Part shown: in pieces, positions 9,878-24,500 of the stretch | Position numbering within the stretch: the stretch's first letter is position 1 | Layout: every line of letters begins with the position of its first letter | DNA from: Zerene cesonia | Taxonomy: Eukaryota; Arthropoda; Insecta; Lepidoptera; Pieridae | Length of the DNA stretch: 64,000 nt | Assembly (NCBI RefSeq): GCF_012273895.1 | Contig: NC_052111.1 | Location: forward strand, 682,001 to 746,000 | Direction of reading: 5' to 3' | The notes under the pieces: generated by a model | Told to the model about the DNA's origin: nothing | Database searches by the model: none | What the model saw: only the letters and a program-made list of their open reading frames with translations | Program-made: the position numbers and the translations under genes

Positions 9878-12491
9878 CTGCACACATTGGTTTATTTTAA
9901 TACTAGCTGCGCCCCGCGGTTTCACCCGCGTAAGTCCGTATCCCGTAGGAATATCGGGATAAAAAGTTGCCTATATGTTATTCCAGTTGTCCAGCTATCT
10001 GCTTACCAAATGTCATTGCAATCGGTTCAGTAGTTTTTGCGTGAAAGAGTAACAAACATCCATACATCCATACAAACTTTCGCATTTATAATATTAATAG
10101 GATTAATATAACAAAGAGATTGATCGTATATGTTGCGAATTTATAAGTTGTTTGAGAGAAATAGGCTTCGTCAGTTGTACGTAATACATTATAGCCAATA
10201 GTACGCAAGTATCATGTATATAGCGAACAATGAAAGAGCTTTTAAAACGGTCCGGTAGATTTTTAAATAAGCGTATTCAAACAAATAAACCTTAAAGCTT
10301 TATATTATTATTTTGGACTACTGAAGTCAATAATGAAGAACTACATTTTGAACTTACTCAAGTTGGTCGTAGAATGCTGGTCGTAGTACTACACAACTAA
10401 TTTAGTAAACATATTATGGCACTTTGAGCTGGTGGTCATTCGTGTTAAATCTATTACATAGTTTATTACATATGGTATAAACTTCGGCTGGTTGAATCAT
10501 TAAGTGGAGGCTGGTTGAATCATTAAGTGGAGGCTAATTAAATGTATTATAGTATGGACTCTATTTGTTAATTCTAGAATAAATTGATAGGCAATGAAAT
10601 GTGTCCCTACTCGCTCCATCTTATCGCCGGATTTGTTAGTACATTAATGATTTTGCACGCCTCATAAGCGGAGCGTTGAGGTAGTGCTCTACTCTCGCTT
10701 AACGAAAATCAAGGGATTTTTCTAGTTTACAATGTATACACAGACTCGATTCGATCGTTGGGTGCAACGTGACAGTACTAGTTTACTTAATTTCTAGAAA
10801 ACACCAGTGAGTCCGGCCCACACAGCTGTGAAAAAGCAGCCCAATTGCACACACAAATAACACACATTTCCAATAGAGCGATGCGTCTGCGCACGCTAGG
10901 CGTGTTTCCCGCACTGGTGAAAGGCTTACCGTACCGCGCTTAGCTACGCCTAGCTGTTCTAGTCGTATCGTTTATTTGGTTCAGCAGTGAATATATTTTA
11001 CAAACAAAAAAACGTCGCCACTAGCATAATTCGTTCAGCTTCCAAACATTTTATATGAGCTCCGCACACAGGTAGGCGCCGCACGTAGATAGATGCTTAT
11101 TAAATGAACGACTGTACTGTCTTGTACTCATTATTCTGTGGTACTGTAACGAGTAACAATAAAGAAAAAGTTTTGCCATATATCGGCACTCACTCGAGCT
11201 GGTCTCCGGGCGTGGCGGCGGCGAGCACGGAGGTGTAGAGGCGGGCGCGCGCGCCGTGCAGCCGCTTGCCCGCCGGCACGTCCTCCGCGCCGCCCGCAAG
11301 CCCCGCCCGCCCCGCCCGCCCCGCACCTGCGCCAGCCGTATTCATAGATACTTATTAAGTTACGGCTGATCATGATGTTGTTAGATACTGATACTGATAC
11401 ATACTGTCTTAATACACACTCCGCGGGCGAGGATGTGCGTTATGAAATAGATACGCCGTGGTGCTAGCGATTCCTCAATATGTTGATTCAACTTTATTTA
11501 CCGTGAACACGGGCCATTACAGGCTTCGCTTCGCCCGCAATATCGTCGAAAATTGCCATGGGAATGATTAATGAATGATGCCATATAATAGGTTCATTGC
11601 GACGTGCAACGAAAGAAAGGCTAATAAAAAAATATGCTTTCGCGATTGTAATATTTTATTTATTAGATACTGGCTGCTCGCTCCAGCTTCGTACGTGGGT
11701 ACGCATATATAGCCTGTCACTCAGTAAAGTTGATCTTCTAATGGTGAAAGAATTTTTGAACCTGGTCCAGTGGATTTTGCGTGAAAACGTTACGAACAGA
11801 AAAATCCAAAAACTTCCTTTTTATAATATTAGTGTAGAAGTATAAATTGTATAAACTATAGTATTAGTATTGGGTAGTAGTCAGTAGACAAGGATGACGA
11901 TTTAAGTGGTAGGTAGGTACCTGCTTTAAGAGTAGGTACCATGACCTCTCAAATTTACAACCGAGAGTTGGGAGACAATGTGTTCATTGTTGAAATTACA
12001 ATCGTTACAAAAGTTAACAAGTTACGAAACGTAATGAAACTGACATGTCTTAGAACTAAATTGTGACCCGCCAACTGGGTAGCGTGAATTACATGTGAAT
12101 AGGCTGATGACGAGATGGCAGTAAGGTGCCCACTATACACTAGGTATACTACACACTATATATCTAAAAATTGAAACTTTATTTTAGCTCCTTTAAAGTT
12201 AAGTACCTGGATGACCGAGCTTTGCTCGGTATTTGTTTGTTTTTTGATTTTTTATAAATTGTATTTTTTTGAAATTATATTTAAGTATTATTATTCGCCA
12301 ATAGATGTCAGGAAGAGTCATAATAAATTGGGACTACTCAAACGCCTATTTGTTAAAAAAGTAAGTTTAAGACGATAAAACACGAATATGACATTTTCTA
12401 GTAAAGATTCCTAGCTAGATCGATTTATCGCCCCCGAAACCCTCTATATACTAAATTTCATGAAAATCGTTGGAACCGATTCCGAGATTCC

Positions 12492-12538
<47 letters not shown>

Positions 12539-15500
12539 AGAATTGCTCGTTTAAAGATATAAGATTTATTTCTTATATGCTTTATTCAATATTTATCTTC
12601 GTCATATTAAAATAACAGCTGTGGTAAGCTACGAAACATGGTAAAACCGACACAAAGTAGCACTAATCTATATACGTGTTCAAAAAAACAAATTCTTCAT
12701 CTTTGTATATAATAAATAATTAATTTTAAAGATATTTTCGGGTTCTAGTCAAAATATTTTCCATCAAAAAAAATTCAATAATTACTTGATGATAAGCATT
12801 AATCATTCCTACCATTGTCGTGGACCGTCGTTGGTGTTTCTTTTATGTCCTTTTTCAGATTTTCGTCTCGAGGAATTATTTGTGTACTATCTTCCTTAGG
12901 ATCTACAGGAAAAATACAGTTTATTATGGATCAACTGTGTACCTTATATAAATGCGTAAAATAGGTTATAAGCACTACATAGCATAAAGCAAAGTCGCGT
13001 CCCGCATCTGTGCCTATATCTGTATGTAAGTATTAAGTATGTATGCATCGATATTTAAAATTACGCAACGATTTTGACGGACGGACGTTGATAGTTTTTT
13101 AATAAATAGAGTGATTCGAGAGAAAGGTTTATATGTACAATAACATTTATTAAACTACTCCGAATTTAACGCTTGCAAACCCCGGGCAAAAGCTAGTAAG
13201 AAATGACTCAAAAAGACTAACTATAAGTTACCAAGTCTAGGTTACTCAAAGAAATATTTAACCTATTTCATTTGCACGACGACAGTCTTCTTAATTACCA
13301 TTTACTTAAAACTTAGAAAAGTGTAGTACGAGTCAGACGGTAAAACTTTTTGCCCGACGTGCATAGAATTTAAACTTTTGTATACCTACGCTCTCTTGAT
13401 GTAAATTTATTTTTATTCACAAGAGGTTTTTTAGTGGTTATTAGTACCACATGATCCGTAATATAAAGTCTACAAGGCCAAATCGAAATGCAAGATGATG
13501 TTTACACCGCAAACCCGTTTAAGGAAGATGACGGCATCGTGTTACCAGTGTCATTTATCAGTGCTATTGATATATCTTCATTTACTTTGTTAATTATGTG
13601 CTAATCTATCAATAGTTTTAGTAACTCGATATCTTTGACTCAAATCACGTGGAAGTGAGGCGGAATGATGTCTATTTAAATTATGTCTCTAGAATACGCT
13701 ATTCATCACGTAGCTGTCTAAAACATTTAAATATATCTTTTTTCATTAAATTCAATTTTCTATATATTAAAACGTATACTTCATCAAAATTTCATCAATT
13801 TGAGACAGCTAATGCATGATCTTTAACGAAAAATAATTTTAGGTAGACAAAGGACATAAATACCGATTTTCATTTTGGGGGTAGTTTTCAAATGGAATTC
13901 GGCGTAACCACGAAACAGTGTTTCTAATTCATCAGGAGTCATCCGTCGCAAATACGGCACTCGCTTGAGGTCCGGTCTGTGGAGGCTTCTGAACGAATTG
14001 CGATGCTGATCAGGAAATTAGTAGTATTTAAATAGGATCACCAGAAAAAAAAGCAGTGGCCTGTATGACTTGTATATCTATGTATATCAAAATCACATAC
14101 CGTTCGTTATTCTCGCTAAAACTAGAGGCGAAGCGGAATATGACGATATTAAGTTTTGATGCATTTATAATTGTCCAGTGACCATACAAAGGGTAGGAAA
14201 ATAAAAAAGAGGTGTAAATAAATGTTCTATGGCGTTGCGAAGTTCGCCGGGACAGGAAGTTGTAATATAATTTGCCGTGAAAGCAGCTTTACGTTCTACA
14301 TTCTTAAACAAGTTGAAAACATTAATACTGTGCTTTCGTCACTGTTTATGAAACCATACCTAAGAGAAAAATATTTTAAATGTATCTACATACATTTTTA
14401 CGAAAAGTTTATTAGCTTTGGATTACCAAGGAGGAAAAACACTTTAGCCAAATTTACCTGGTATATTATTAGGTTATCTGTGGTATTAAATTAATAAATC
14501 TAATAAAATACCTTGACAAGTCCTGGAGGAACCTGCATCCTTTCACACGCGCACGACATACTCATGCAGTGTATAACGCTGTCGTGCTTCACTGATATTG
14601 CCGACAGACCGCTGCGAACTATCTCTTCGTTTATCTGAACGAGTTGTTTATAGTTTAGAGAATCCTATTAGAGCAGCCAATTCAATGAATATTACTCACA
14701 ATTTTCTATATTATTAAAACTTATTCTTGTTATATTCATTGAAACTGTTTGTTATTGTTATTGTAACTATTTATAACCAATAAATGTATGGTAAGATTTA
14801 AATTTTAGATTCTGGACGGCAGATGTCAAATCTTTTTACATGTGATTAGTATAGCTCATAATTTCATTATAACTGAGACTCCATAAAAAGATTCAAAGAA
14901 AAAGAAAAGGTGCCTTTGTCCTGACTAGTATTGTCCTCTCACAGTCTTTTGAAATAACAAGAAAATTCCGTAATTGCATTTAGAGTCGATTCATCATTCT
15001 TTTCACTAAACGCTCCGCTATATAAATTGCTTTCTGTCAATGGGTCGGCCTACAATCCGTTACTTTTAAAAAATTTCCCCTTTCAGGATCCATTGCCCAT
15101 TGAAACAAGGTTTATTAAATGCCAACATGTCATAGAAAAAGTACTTTTTGTTAGCAAATGACTGTAAATAATTATTTTAGAAATATGTTTTAACTTTTAC
15201 GTCACTAGCCTAAAGCAATGCAGATGGGAGGAAAGTAAGTACGTATATACATAATATTTGTCTGTATAAAGCTGGAATACCTGCAGTTCCCTTCCTTCGC
15301 AGCACGGCACGAGCGGAGGGAGTTCTTCTATTTTTTGCGCCATATTGATATCGATTGCCATATTGTCCCCACTGGCCACAGGATTCATCATCATCAGCGA
15401 TGCGTTGGAAGACCTCTTCTCCTTCATCTCAATGTGCGATGACGCGTCTCGTATGGCCATGCTGTTGATGTTGCTAAGTTCGCGTAAAACAACCATTGGT

Positions 15501-18500
15501 GAGTGCTCGTGCAAAAGTTGCATATTGATTGTGAATTTGGAATGGGTAATGAGTGTTTTAATGTTTTCTGTAGTTTCACGACTTCACATTTTTACAGGAA
15601 TTTGAACACTGACGTGACGCTTCCATTTTTGAATGTGATTGATTTTTTATTCTTTTTTTTTTCTCTTTCGAGGGAAAAAAGTTTTCGTATTAGTATAATG
15701 GACATCGAAATATTGTCTATGAAATTAAAAATAGCCGGAATTTGTAACTTTATAATATTGTATTTTTTATAGTTACGCAAGCGCAAGTAATCCGATAGTG
15801 ATACATTTTGCTTTGGAAATAAGTAATCGCGAAAGAATGTTCTTATTCATAAGTAATCTCGCCTGAAAACTCTGTACATACCTACTGAACATTAAGGGTA
15901 GGTATAATATCTTGTGCATTCAGTAAAAAATTCCTTAAACGATTCTCATGAAAAAAAAAATACACATATCAATGAATATACATTTATGTATTTTGTTAAT
16001 ACTAAAACGAACACAATAAATTGACATATAATTAATGATATCATTGTCACAGTAAAAGTTTAAGAATACAATTAGCTAGGTAGTGCCATCGATTTTTAAA
16101 AAATCCAATATTTTTCTTTACCTAAAAATTTCTCAATAAACAGTATTATCCAGGATAAATCGATATATGGTGTGCGGATAAGTATCTACTCAAAACGTTA
16201 AAAGCTTTATGAAAGACAAAAGATCAGCTACTCTTAAAACCATACGTTGTCACGTAGTGCCTCTTCAGTGTGAGAGGTGCTCGTCCGAAAATTGCAGTTA
16301 GGTGTTCACGTAGCGAAAGTGTATTTTCACATCACACCTTGTTCTATGTGACAATAATCTATGATGTGATATTGATAGAATATAGAAAAGCATCGCGGAA
16401 GTACCTTATTTTCGTGGCAAGTCAAATACTTCTTTTTCGTCTATGGATTGTTGCCTTTTAAATGTTATTTAATTATGGCTGTATTGACTGAATACAATTT
16501 TTAATGGTTGTGCTGTATGTTTAGTCTAGATCAAGAACAAATAGAGAGTTATTTAATAAAGTGAATTTGCGAGTTTATATATATCTAAAGATAAAAATAA
16601 AAGCCATTTTCATTGAATACACTTTATCGATATACAATGTCAAAAAACAAAGCTAAACATAGTTCAACAAATTGAAATAATAAAAAACGTTAATTTTAGT
16701 ACAAATCTCAACAATTTCTCAACGTTAAAACACGAAGTTATGAAAAATAACTATTTCATAGAATATGAGCTATTTGATTCCCTCTCACTTCTTTCACGCC
16801 GCTTGTACGTTTTCAGGAACATAGAAATCTTTCTTTTCTGTATCTGATAAAGTACTGAATTTCTGCAAAGATTAAAATTAAATTCAAAAATAGAATTCTT
16901 GAGAGATCTTATTAAAAATATATAGTTTATATAAGAAAATCAGGAAAGGATCATCAGGCGGGATTCGAACCCACGACGTTTCACTGAACCTTGGCAACGC
17001 CTAACATATCGGCCACCCGTGATTTCACTTCAGTAAAAAAATCATTTATAAATAGTTTATTAAGTATTTGAATGCTATAAAACTAACAAAATAAATTTAA
17101 GTGAGACCGCGCTTCATTGATACAATATTGTCATAATTAAAATAACGTTTCATTTTGGTTGAGGTGGTTGTTTATCATCCCAACAAATTGCGTGGGGTGT
17201 CCCCATAAGCAGATAAAACCGAAAGAGTAAAAGAGAGTTTTTAAATCTATTTCACTTTGATACACTATTTTTTTTCGAATGCTATAAAATGTTATGTATA
17301 TAAATAATGTTCTGGACGCCTTTAAATAGTACATGTGCCAGACAAGTTACTTTTGCATTGTTTATAGGCATTACAGTCCGATAAATCAAATGAAAAAATA
17401 AACATATTTTATAATTCTAATTATTTTTTTTATAAAAGAAAGCGGACAAACGAATAAATTGGAAAAAAATCCCTAAATGAAAAGACAAAGCGAGCACTGA
17501 CGCGGCGCATCTTCTCCTCCCTCATGTCGGCGCTGAGCGCGCGCAGCACGCGGCGCGCGAGGTACAGCGCGGCGCGGCGCACGTCGCCGCACTCGCCGCG
17601 CACGCGATTGTTGACCACCGCGTCCGACAGGCTCTCCACCGCCTCGCCCCACTCCACTGCGGGATAAGCTCACAGTTCTATGTGGCCGCCACCGACAACC
17701 GATTCGAATTGCCTCGCCTTATGCAGCTCGAATTTTTTGTGTTATAATATCTCTATATATTTAATTCCCGTCCCGAAACAGCTAGACCGATTATATAAAT
17801 ATGTAAATAAGATACTTTATGTTTGTATGTAATCGAACATTTAAAGTCATTTTGACCTACACATTAAATTCAACCCTTGCTCACTTATCAAGAAACGGTG
17901 CCAATACAATAAGTGCATGAGTTTATCTTATTATCCTGATTAAGATCATCAAGATTAAACAAATTCCTTACGTATACTCTGTATAAGAGAGAACATTTAG
18001 ATCATTCTATCATTAAAGCCTGTTTTCTAGTTCCATAGATGAAATTATAATTTTAATATTGGTTGTCTAGGCTTAATAATAATCCAATATCCGACTATAA
18101 ATCTATATAAAACACATCTGTATCTCTATTCTATATATATATAACAACACATGATATCACAATGAACATATTTAGGTTTACTTACTGGGCTGTCTCATAT
18201 GCGGTAATGTCACCATCCCTATGGTGACATCCATTCCCTTGAGGACCTGCTCGCTCACCGAGCGAGACAACAGCTTAGCAGCAACACTAATCATCTATAA
18301 ATTATGCTTGTTAACAATGCGAAATAATAGCTAAAAAATAGGCCTATAACCTGCTTTAAATGTATGATTTCTCAAAATCCAATACGGATATAAGATATGA
18401 AATGAATCTATTAAAAAGTTACAAAACAAACTGTTCTAAAATTGTAAACTCTACTTGAAATGTCCAAAACATATTGTACGATTTTAAATGATAAAGAGTT

Positions 18501-21500
18501 TGATTGTATGGGCTGAATAGAAACTTAACATCACTGTTTCTAATATAAATACAAAGCATTTACAATGACATTTACATATTTCTTTGTTAATGAATGTTAA
18601 AGACTATATTGCTCTATTCTGTAGAAACTGCATTCCGGTGGTAAATGTTAAAACTGAGTAAAATGACGATTCAAAAGTGCTTCTATAGGAAGTCTGATTG
18701 AATAAAAAATGATTGTGTTTGAGTTCGAGAATACATAGAACTAGTGGATACCTCCAATAACTTCTTCCTTTCTGGCAAATAAGTACCAACAGCGACGGGA
18801 TCGGGAAGGTCTTCCACACGATCTGAGAACGTCACTTCCGCGAGTTTCGTCTTTGATGGCTGCGATCAAACCGTCGTGCATTATGACTTTGTAATGCTTA
18901 TTGATATAAAGTTACTAGCTGCACGCCGCAGTTTCACCCGCGTAAGTCAATATCGTAAGTTTCCTATATGTTATTGCAGTTGTCCAGCTATCTACGTACC
19001 AAATTTCATTGCAATCGGTTCAATAGTTTTTGCGCGAAAGAGTAACAAACATACACACCCTCACAAACTTTCGCATTTATAATATTAGTAGGATAAGTAA
19101 CATCATTATTTACAAGCCTTTAAATGTGTTAAATAATCATCGACATAATTCATCTAATCACGACTGAATTCCTGTTAGAGTAGGTACCTAGTATGATTGT
19201 ACTGTGATTATTTCATCGTAAAATTATTAACACTGTTTTAAGCGATTAATACTCGCGCATATAAAGCGCGTAAATGCGTGTTTCAACGCTGAAAGTATCT
19301 CCGTTTGTATAAAAAACATGCACAGTCCAACACGTAAAATGCATCCACGCTCGTGGGTGCAGAGGTAACGTGAGATATGTGACACCGAGTCCCCCCGTGT
19401 CGGACGTGTCTTGGAAGAGCCAACTGCTTTCTATGAAAGGACACAGAGCTCACACACAGAGGGATGGATTCCTGCTATATTGTAATATGTCGAAAAAACG
19501 TGATCTGTAACATTATGCTTGCAATTATGTGCATTATTTTTCGGTAAATTATAATCAACATATACTAGAGATACTTTTTCTTTCGTTTGTGTTCTATCAA
19601 TAATTTTATATAAATCATTTTGTTTATAGCAATAGTTACAGCATTGCAATGCTTTTTAAATGAGAAATATTTAAAGAATAGAAAAAATTTGATCACGAGC
19701 CGGGAATCGGACCCGAGTTTATTTGCCGCGCATCAGCAATCGAATTTTTTCTACACTTTGTCATGTGCCTAAGGGACACCTATCTATGGCTCTGTATCAT
19801 ACCACAGGCGTCGGCGGTCGGTCCTTAACGCTCTTCATGTCAACGTCGGTGAAGGTGTCGGCGGCGCGGCTGGTGACGTCACCGAACACGATGCCGTGCG
19901 CCGCCGCGAACTGGCGCGCGAACTCCGTCGCTATCTGCACCGTCCAGCGGGAGGCTTTTGGCCGCCTGTCGTGCGTGGAGCAAACGCGGCTTTGTATAAT
20001 TTCGCCATAGTCTTTGTCTTGTCGGTTTTTTTGGGGCAAGCGTTTGAGCATTGTTTGTAATACAAAAATATTAGGTATCTAAATAGTGTAACCAGTATTG
20101 GGTGATGTACCCAATACTCAGTACAATATTAGTACCGTACACCAGCTTCTATTTGTTACTGAGAGTATCAAGTTAATTAATAAAGTCAGGTAAATATTAT
20201 CGGACTCACTGTAGAAAGCAAAAAGAGATAAGCTTCGCTATAAAAAGAAAGCAAATAAAAAGTTGGAAAAGACTTGATTAGAATAGATCTAGCAACTGAA
20301 GCCATAAAGAATCAGATAGCTTGATTATTAATTAATTATTAAAATGAAGCAGAGGTAGTATTCCGTAAAATTGGGTTTCAAGATTTAATGAGAACGTATT
20401 TTAGGAAACAGATTTTAATAGTACAGCTAAATAAATGTTATTATTAACTAACTTCTTCTTAGGAGGAGGTCGGAAGTTTTGGAAGAACACCACCGTGGCT
20501 CTCGACTTGACCATCCTTTCGATATCTCGAAGGAGCAAGTTGACTCGACGACGAGCAAACTCCATCACCGCACCTTCCAGCATCTATTACATGGGGAAAT
20601 AACGCATTATTAGTCTTTCTTCATGAAATGAAATAAAATGAAAATTCTTTATTACGTAAAAAATCAAAAAAGCAGTCGTACAAGAAAAACTTAAATTAAA
20701 TTTGCAAAGGGCGGCCTTATCGCTAGGTAACGATCTCTACCAGGCAACCCTAACAACAAAGGGTTCATCATTCATGCTTGCAAAGATCTCAGTTATGATA
20801 TGCTTATGGATAGATTATGAATAAAATATATAAATTAGGTAATTGTTGTATTTTATTAAGTTTTCAGTTTATGTAGCTTGGTTGGTTCAGAATAAATTCA
20901 AGAGTTTTAAATATTCCCTGAAGCACGACCGTAAGAAACACTATGTATAAACCCCCAGGCTTGTGGCTATATACTTATCCTTAATTAATCAACATATAAC
21001 AGCCTTGATATGAACATTCTCTGTAGGTAACTGGTATAATTTTGTTGAAAGGGTACATGAATAAATGTTAATATAAGCAATTCATAGAACAAACTGTCCT
21101 CTCCTCACGATATAGACTTAAGCTCGAGGCTAGAGTGACTCATAGGCGGGATCGAGCTAAAATATGTGTCAGAAATAGATTGTAGGACTTGTCCGTTATT
21201 TCTACCTGGTAACATTTTCCCAAAAATCTTTATTAAATCATCGAAGTCCCAGCACACAATACCTCGTCCAGTATCCTGATAGGTGCACTGGGTAAGACAG
21301 TAACGATGTCCATCTTAGCGCGCGCCTGTCCCAACGTCATGAGCGCGTCCCCTTCGGTGGATACGGCGGCCGCCATCGCCTCTTCGGCGAGCGCCTGCGC
21401 TAGCTCGGGACTCATGCCCTTGGCGCCGCGTTTCGACTATGTCGATAGAGAAAATATTGTTTAAACTGCGTGTAGGAATGGAACTTTTTGTGAAAACAGT

Positions 21501-24500
21501 CATCCAACTTATAATAATAAATGTGAATGTAACTTTGTTTGCCAAATCTACCGAAACAATTTGCATGAAAATTTGTAAAAAGATAGTTTGGTACTCAAGA
21601 AAGGTTGGATTCCGCAAACACGGTAACAGGGACTATGAGGGGGTCTGACTTAAATATGTGTGCTTACTTTGAAGCTGTAAGCGGAAAACTAGTACCTACA
21701 TACTAGTAGTACATTTTTATTTCATCCAAACAGAAATAGCAATAACAGACTATAATTGTGTTATTTCTGACAGTGATTTTTGCGTTGGTGATAAGAAAAC
21801 TGCCACCAGATTTTTTTTTGTAGTACTGTAAAAGGCCCAAACCTTTAAAATTTTGATAATAATATCCAGTAAAGCGTACTGCAAATGCATAGTGACGTAA
21901 GCTATGGGAAAGTACGAATAATTAAATTGAACTGATTTAAAAACTCTATAGTTTACCACATCTTCTTTCACTAAGAACGCGGAATGCAGAAACTGCCAAA
22001 TTTACAGATTCCAAAGTTACATAGTACCAAGGAACGTATATGGTAATCCATAATACTCAATTGACGTCATGAATTCCCAACACTCGCGAAATCGTCGTCC
22101 CCATTAAAACGAAGGATAGTCACTAAAGCGGAATAATGAAAACCTTTTCAAACTCGATTCCCATTTTCCTCACGAGCTGAGAGGCTTTAGCTGTACCGCC
22201 GTGCATTAGTTTCCAATTAGCGAGCCTTATTCGTTGCAGCTCCAAGTCCGTGTTGTACGCGTACACTTCCGCTTTCCTATAAGTCGGATAAAAATGGAAA
22301 AAATGAATTTTGTAGTGTTTTTATTGTAGTTTTAAAACAATTATATACGTAGAAACGTTTGATTTTCAATTTATCTAAACTCGGTTATATTTGCCATATC
22401 AGTAGGTTATATCATATCATAATATTTTTGATGACGTGACGTTTTGAACCTGTCTGCAAGTGACCACAATCCTTTCAGGATTTTTATGAAAATTTTCTAA
22501 TACGATACTCGGCTAAAATCGATAACAAGACAAAAATAATTTAACTAACTTGGCTCTTCTGGTAGCGCCAGCGTTCATATCTTCCGTGTATAATTTGAGC
22601 AGAATGGCTTCTTCGTGTATCTTTTGATTTTGTGCTTCCACACGCGCTTTCCATTTACTATTTGCCTGAAACATTTTGTGTGAATCAATTATGACCTTTA
22701 GCAGTGTGGGTTGAAATATACGGAATTATTGCATGTCATAAATTCCAAATTCTATTATACTGATAATAAGTTGATTTTGTTGAAAATTTTAAATAAACGT
22801 ATATGATTACGAGTAACTCTCACGAACTATATAAACGACATTCCCTCCAATTTAAAAAAAATTATGTCTGTATGATTGGGCAACAAACTTTGTACAGGTA
22901 CGACCATTACCACAATATTATTGAGTATATTACCTCAATACTCGTAAGACCTAACAAATTTTATTTAATAAAGGTTTAGTATAAAAACAAATGCTTATTA
23001 CATAATTAATTTCAAATAATACTTATGTCCTACCTCATCCTCTAATCTTTTCTGTTTTGCATCTCTCTCTTGCTTGAGCCTATTCAATCGCTTCTTCTCG
23101 TTCGCTCTCCACTGCCTGACCATGGTTATTTTACGCCGCAGCTCCATTTCAGCAGCCGCTTGCACCCTCTGCTTGATTCTATTCTGTTTCTCATGCGCAC
23201 GCGCGGCACGTTCTTTTCGCTGTTTCTCGTTGAATTCGGCCAGATATTTCATTCTTGCTTGTATCTTCTTTTCTTGTTCTTTAGCCCTTTAAAAAAATAT
23301 ATTTTCGAAAATTCAACGGTAAAAAATGTCAGCATCATTATTTCAAACATCATTATTTGAAAACCTGTGGTTTATTAATAGAGCTGATGGATATCTTTGC
23401 GAACTATGTCGAACCATCAATCATCACTGGAAAACATCGAATATGGAGTAGCATCTGTACAAATACTGCGTTCAATATAAACTCATAAAGATACCACTGC
23501 CTACTCTAACATTCAGTGATTCCCTTTTTTAATCCTTTTATAAGAGAGTTATATCATACTTGACAATTTAGCATAATTATCTATCTGCTACTTAACCTAT
23601 GTATACATTTTTTTGCTTTGTTTTAAGTCAAACTAAGATGCCAACGCCTAATTTAAACTGACAATTTGGCTGGTTTATAACTCGCACAAAAAAAACAGCC
23701 GCCTAAGCCTTGCGCTTTAGTTACATCTTATTTTTACCGTAAACCGTACAGTAGGTATACTATTTATTTCAGTATGAACCTAAGTCTTTTACTACTATGA
23801 GCATATAAACATGCAAAAGTTACGCGTACAATATGGTGCCCTACTTCGACAAAATATGACTTTTATTATTAAAGAAGGTTAAGTTGAAAAATTCTGAAGT
23901 ACGGAGACTGAATTTTTAGTTTCGACTTTTCTTCCGCTTTAGACGTACTCGGCTCGGCTCCTTTTAATTAAAACATGTCGGAGTAGAACCCTTTGATTCA
24001 CGTTTCGAACGAGATGAAAGAACGAATCACAGCATGACCTTTCACTTTTATCAAAAAATCCAACTGACTCGCTGCTGTTTGTAACATACCATTTTAATTT
24101 GCGAGTTCGGGGAGTGTGTTATTGGTTTTGTGTTCAAATGAAGAGGATTTAGCGAAACAAACATCTCTTAGCAATTAAATAAAAAGCGTAATATGAGCAT
24201 ACAGATTTTGTATTCCTGCCCTGGGATTGGAATTAATCTTATGCTAGGGCAAAATCCTACCCCGATTTAAAAATAGTTTAGGCTGTATATTATTATATAT
24301 CTGCAGATCTGACGGCCTTCCAAAAATAATAGTTTTATTTTATATTATCAATCCTAGTTTCTTACAGATACTGTTACAGTATTTTAAAGTTATAATCATA
24401 ATTCAGTTAGAATTAATTATAGGTACCCACTTGTATGATTATTTTCGGTATTTCAAGGTATTTCTTTTTTCAATTTCCAAGAATACCTATGACATTTTAT

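Larger units (their letters stand above)
9878..11193 (-). other. FSIP2-like intron 17
   Basis: Holds a Helitron-like copy at 9902-10104 and a 23-base tandem duplication at 10486-10531. Positions 10840-10980 are somewhat GC-richer but show no joinable exon. Confidence 0.75.
11327..12812 (-). other. FSIP2-like intron 16
   Basis: Holds a degraded Helitron-like copy (11668-11842) and a second repeat with a (TA)n block (12208-12570). The rest is AT-rich with nothing recognised. Confidence 0.75.
17657..19802 (-). other. FSIP2-like introns 11, 10 and 9, between exons 12 and 9
   Basis: Apart from exons 10 and 11, this holds a Helitron-like copy (18914-19094) and a tRNA-related repeat (19640-19760). 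Positions 19260-19420 have mixed composition with no assignable function. Confidence 0.7.
19966..23033 (-). other. FSIP2-like introns 8 to 4, between exons 9 and 4
   Basis: Apart from exons 5-8, this holds a LINE 3'-end-like remnant (20625-20765). The rest is AT-rich intron with no recognised feature. Confidence 0.7.

Noticed and set aside
9506..10033. 175-codon plus-strand open frame
   Set aside because: It is antisense to exon 18 of the FSIP2-like gene and runs into a Helitron-like repeat. The minus-strand exon has proper splice sites and phase.
11051..11373. Two minus-strand open frames over the GC-rich segment
   Set aside because: They read exon 17 in the wrong frames, producing Arg/Ala/Gly/Pro-rich nonsense. 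The third frame fits the gene.
14222..14494. 90-codon plus-strand open frame
   Set aside because: It is intronic, with no coding bias, family resemblance or splice context.
16950..17025. A functional tRNA gene on the minus strand
   Set aside because: The B box is good but the acceptor stem does not pair and the surroundings look like a SINE.
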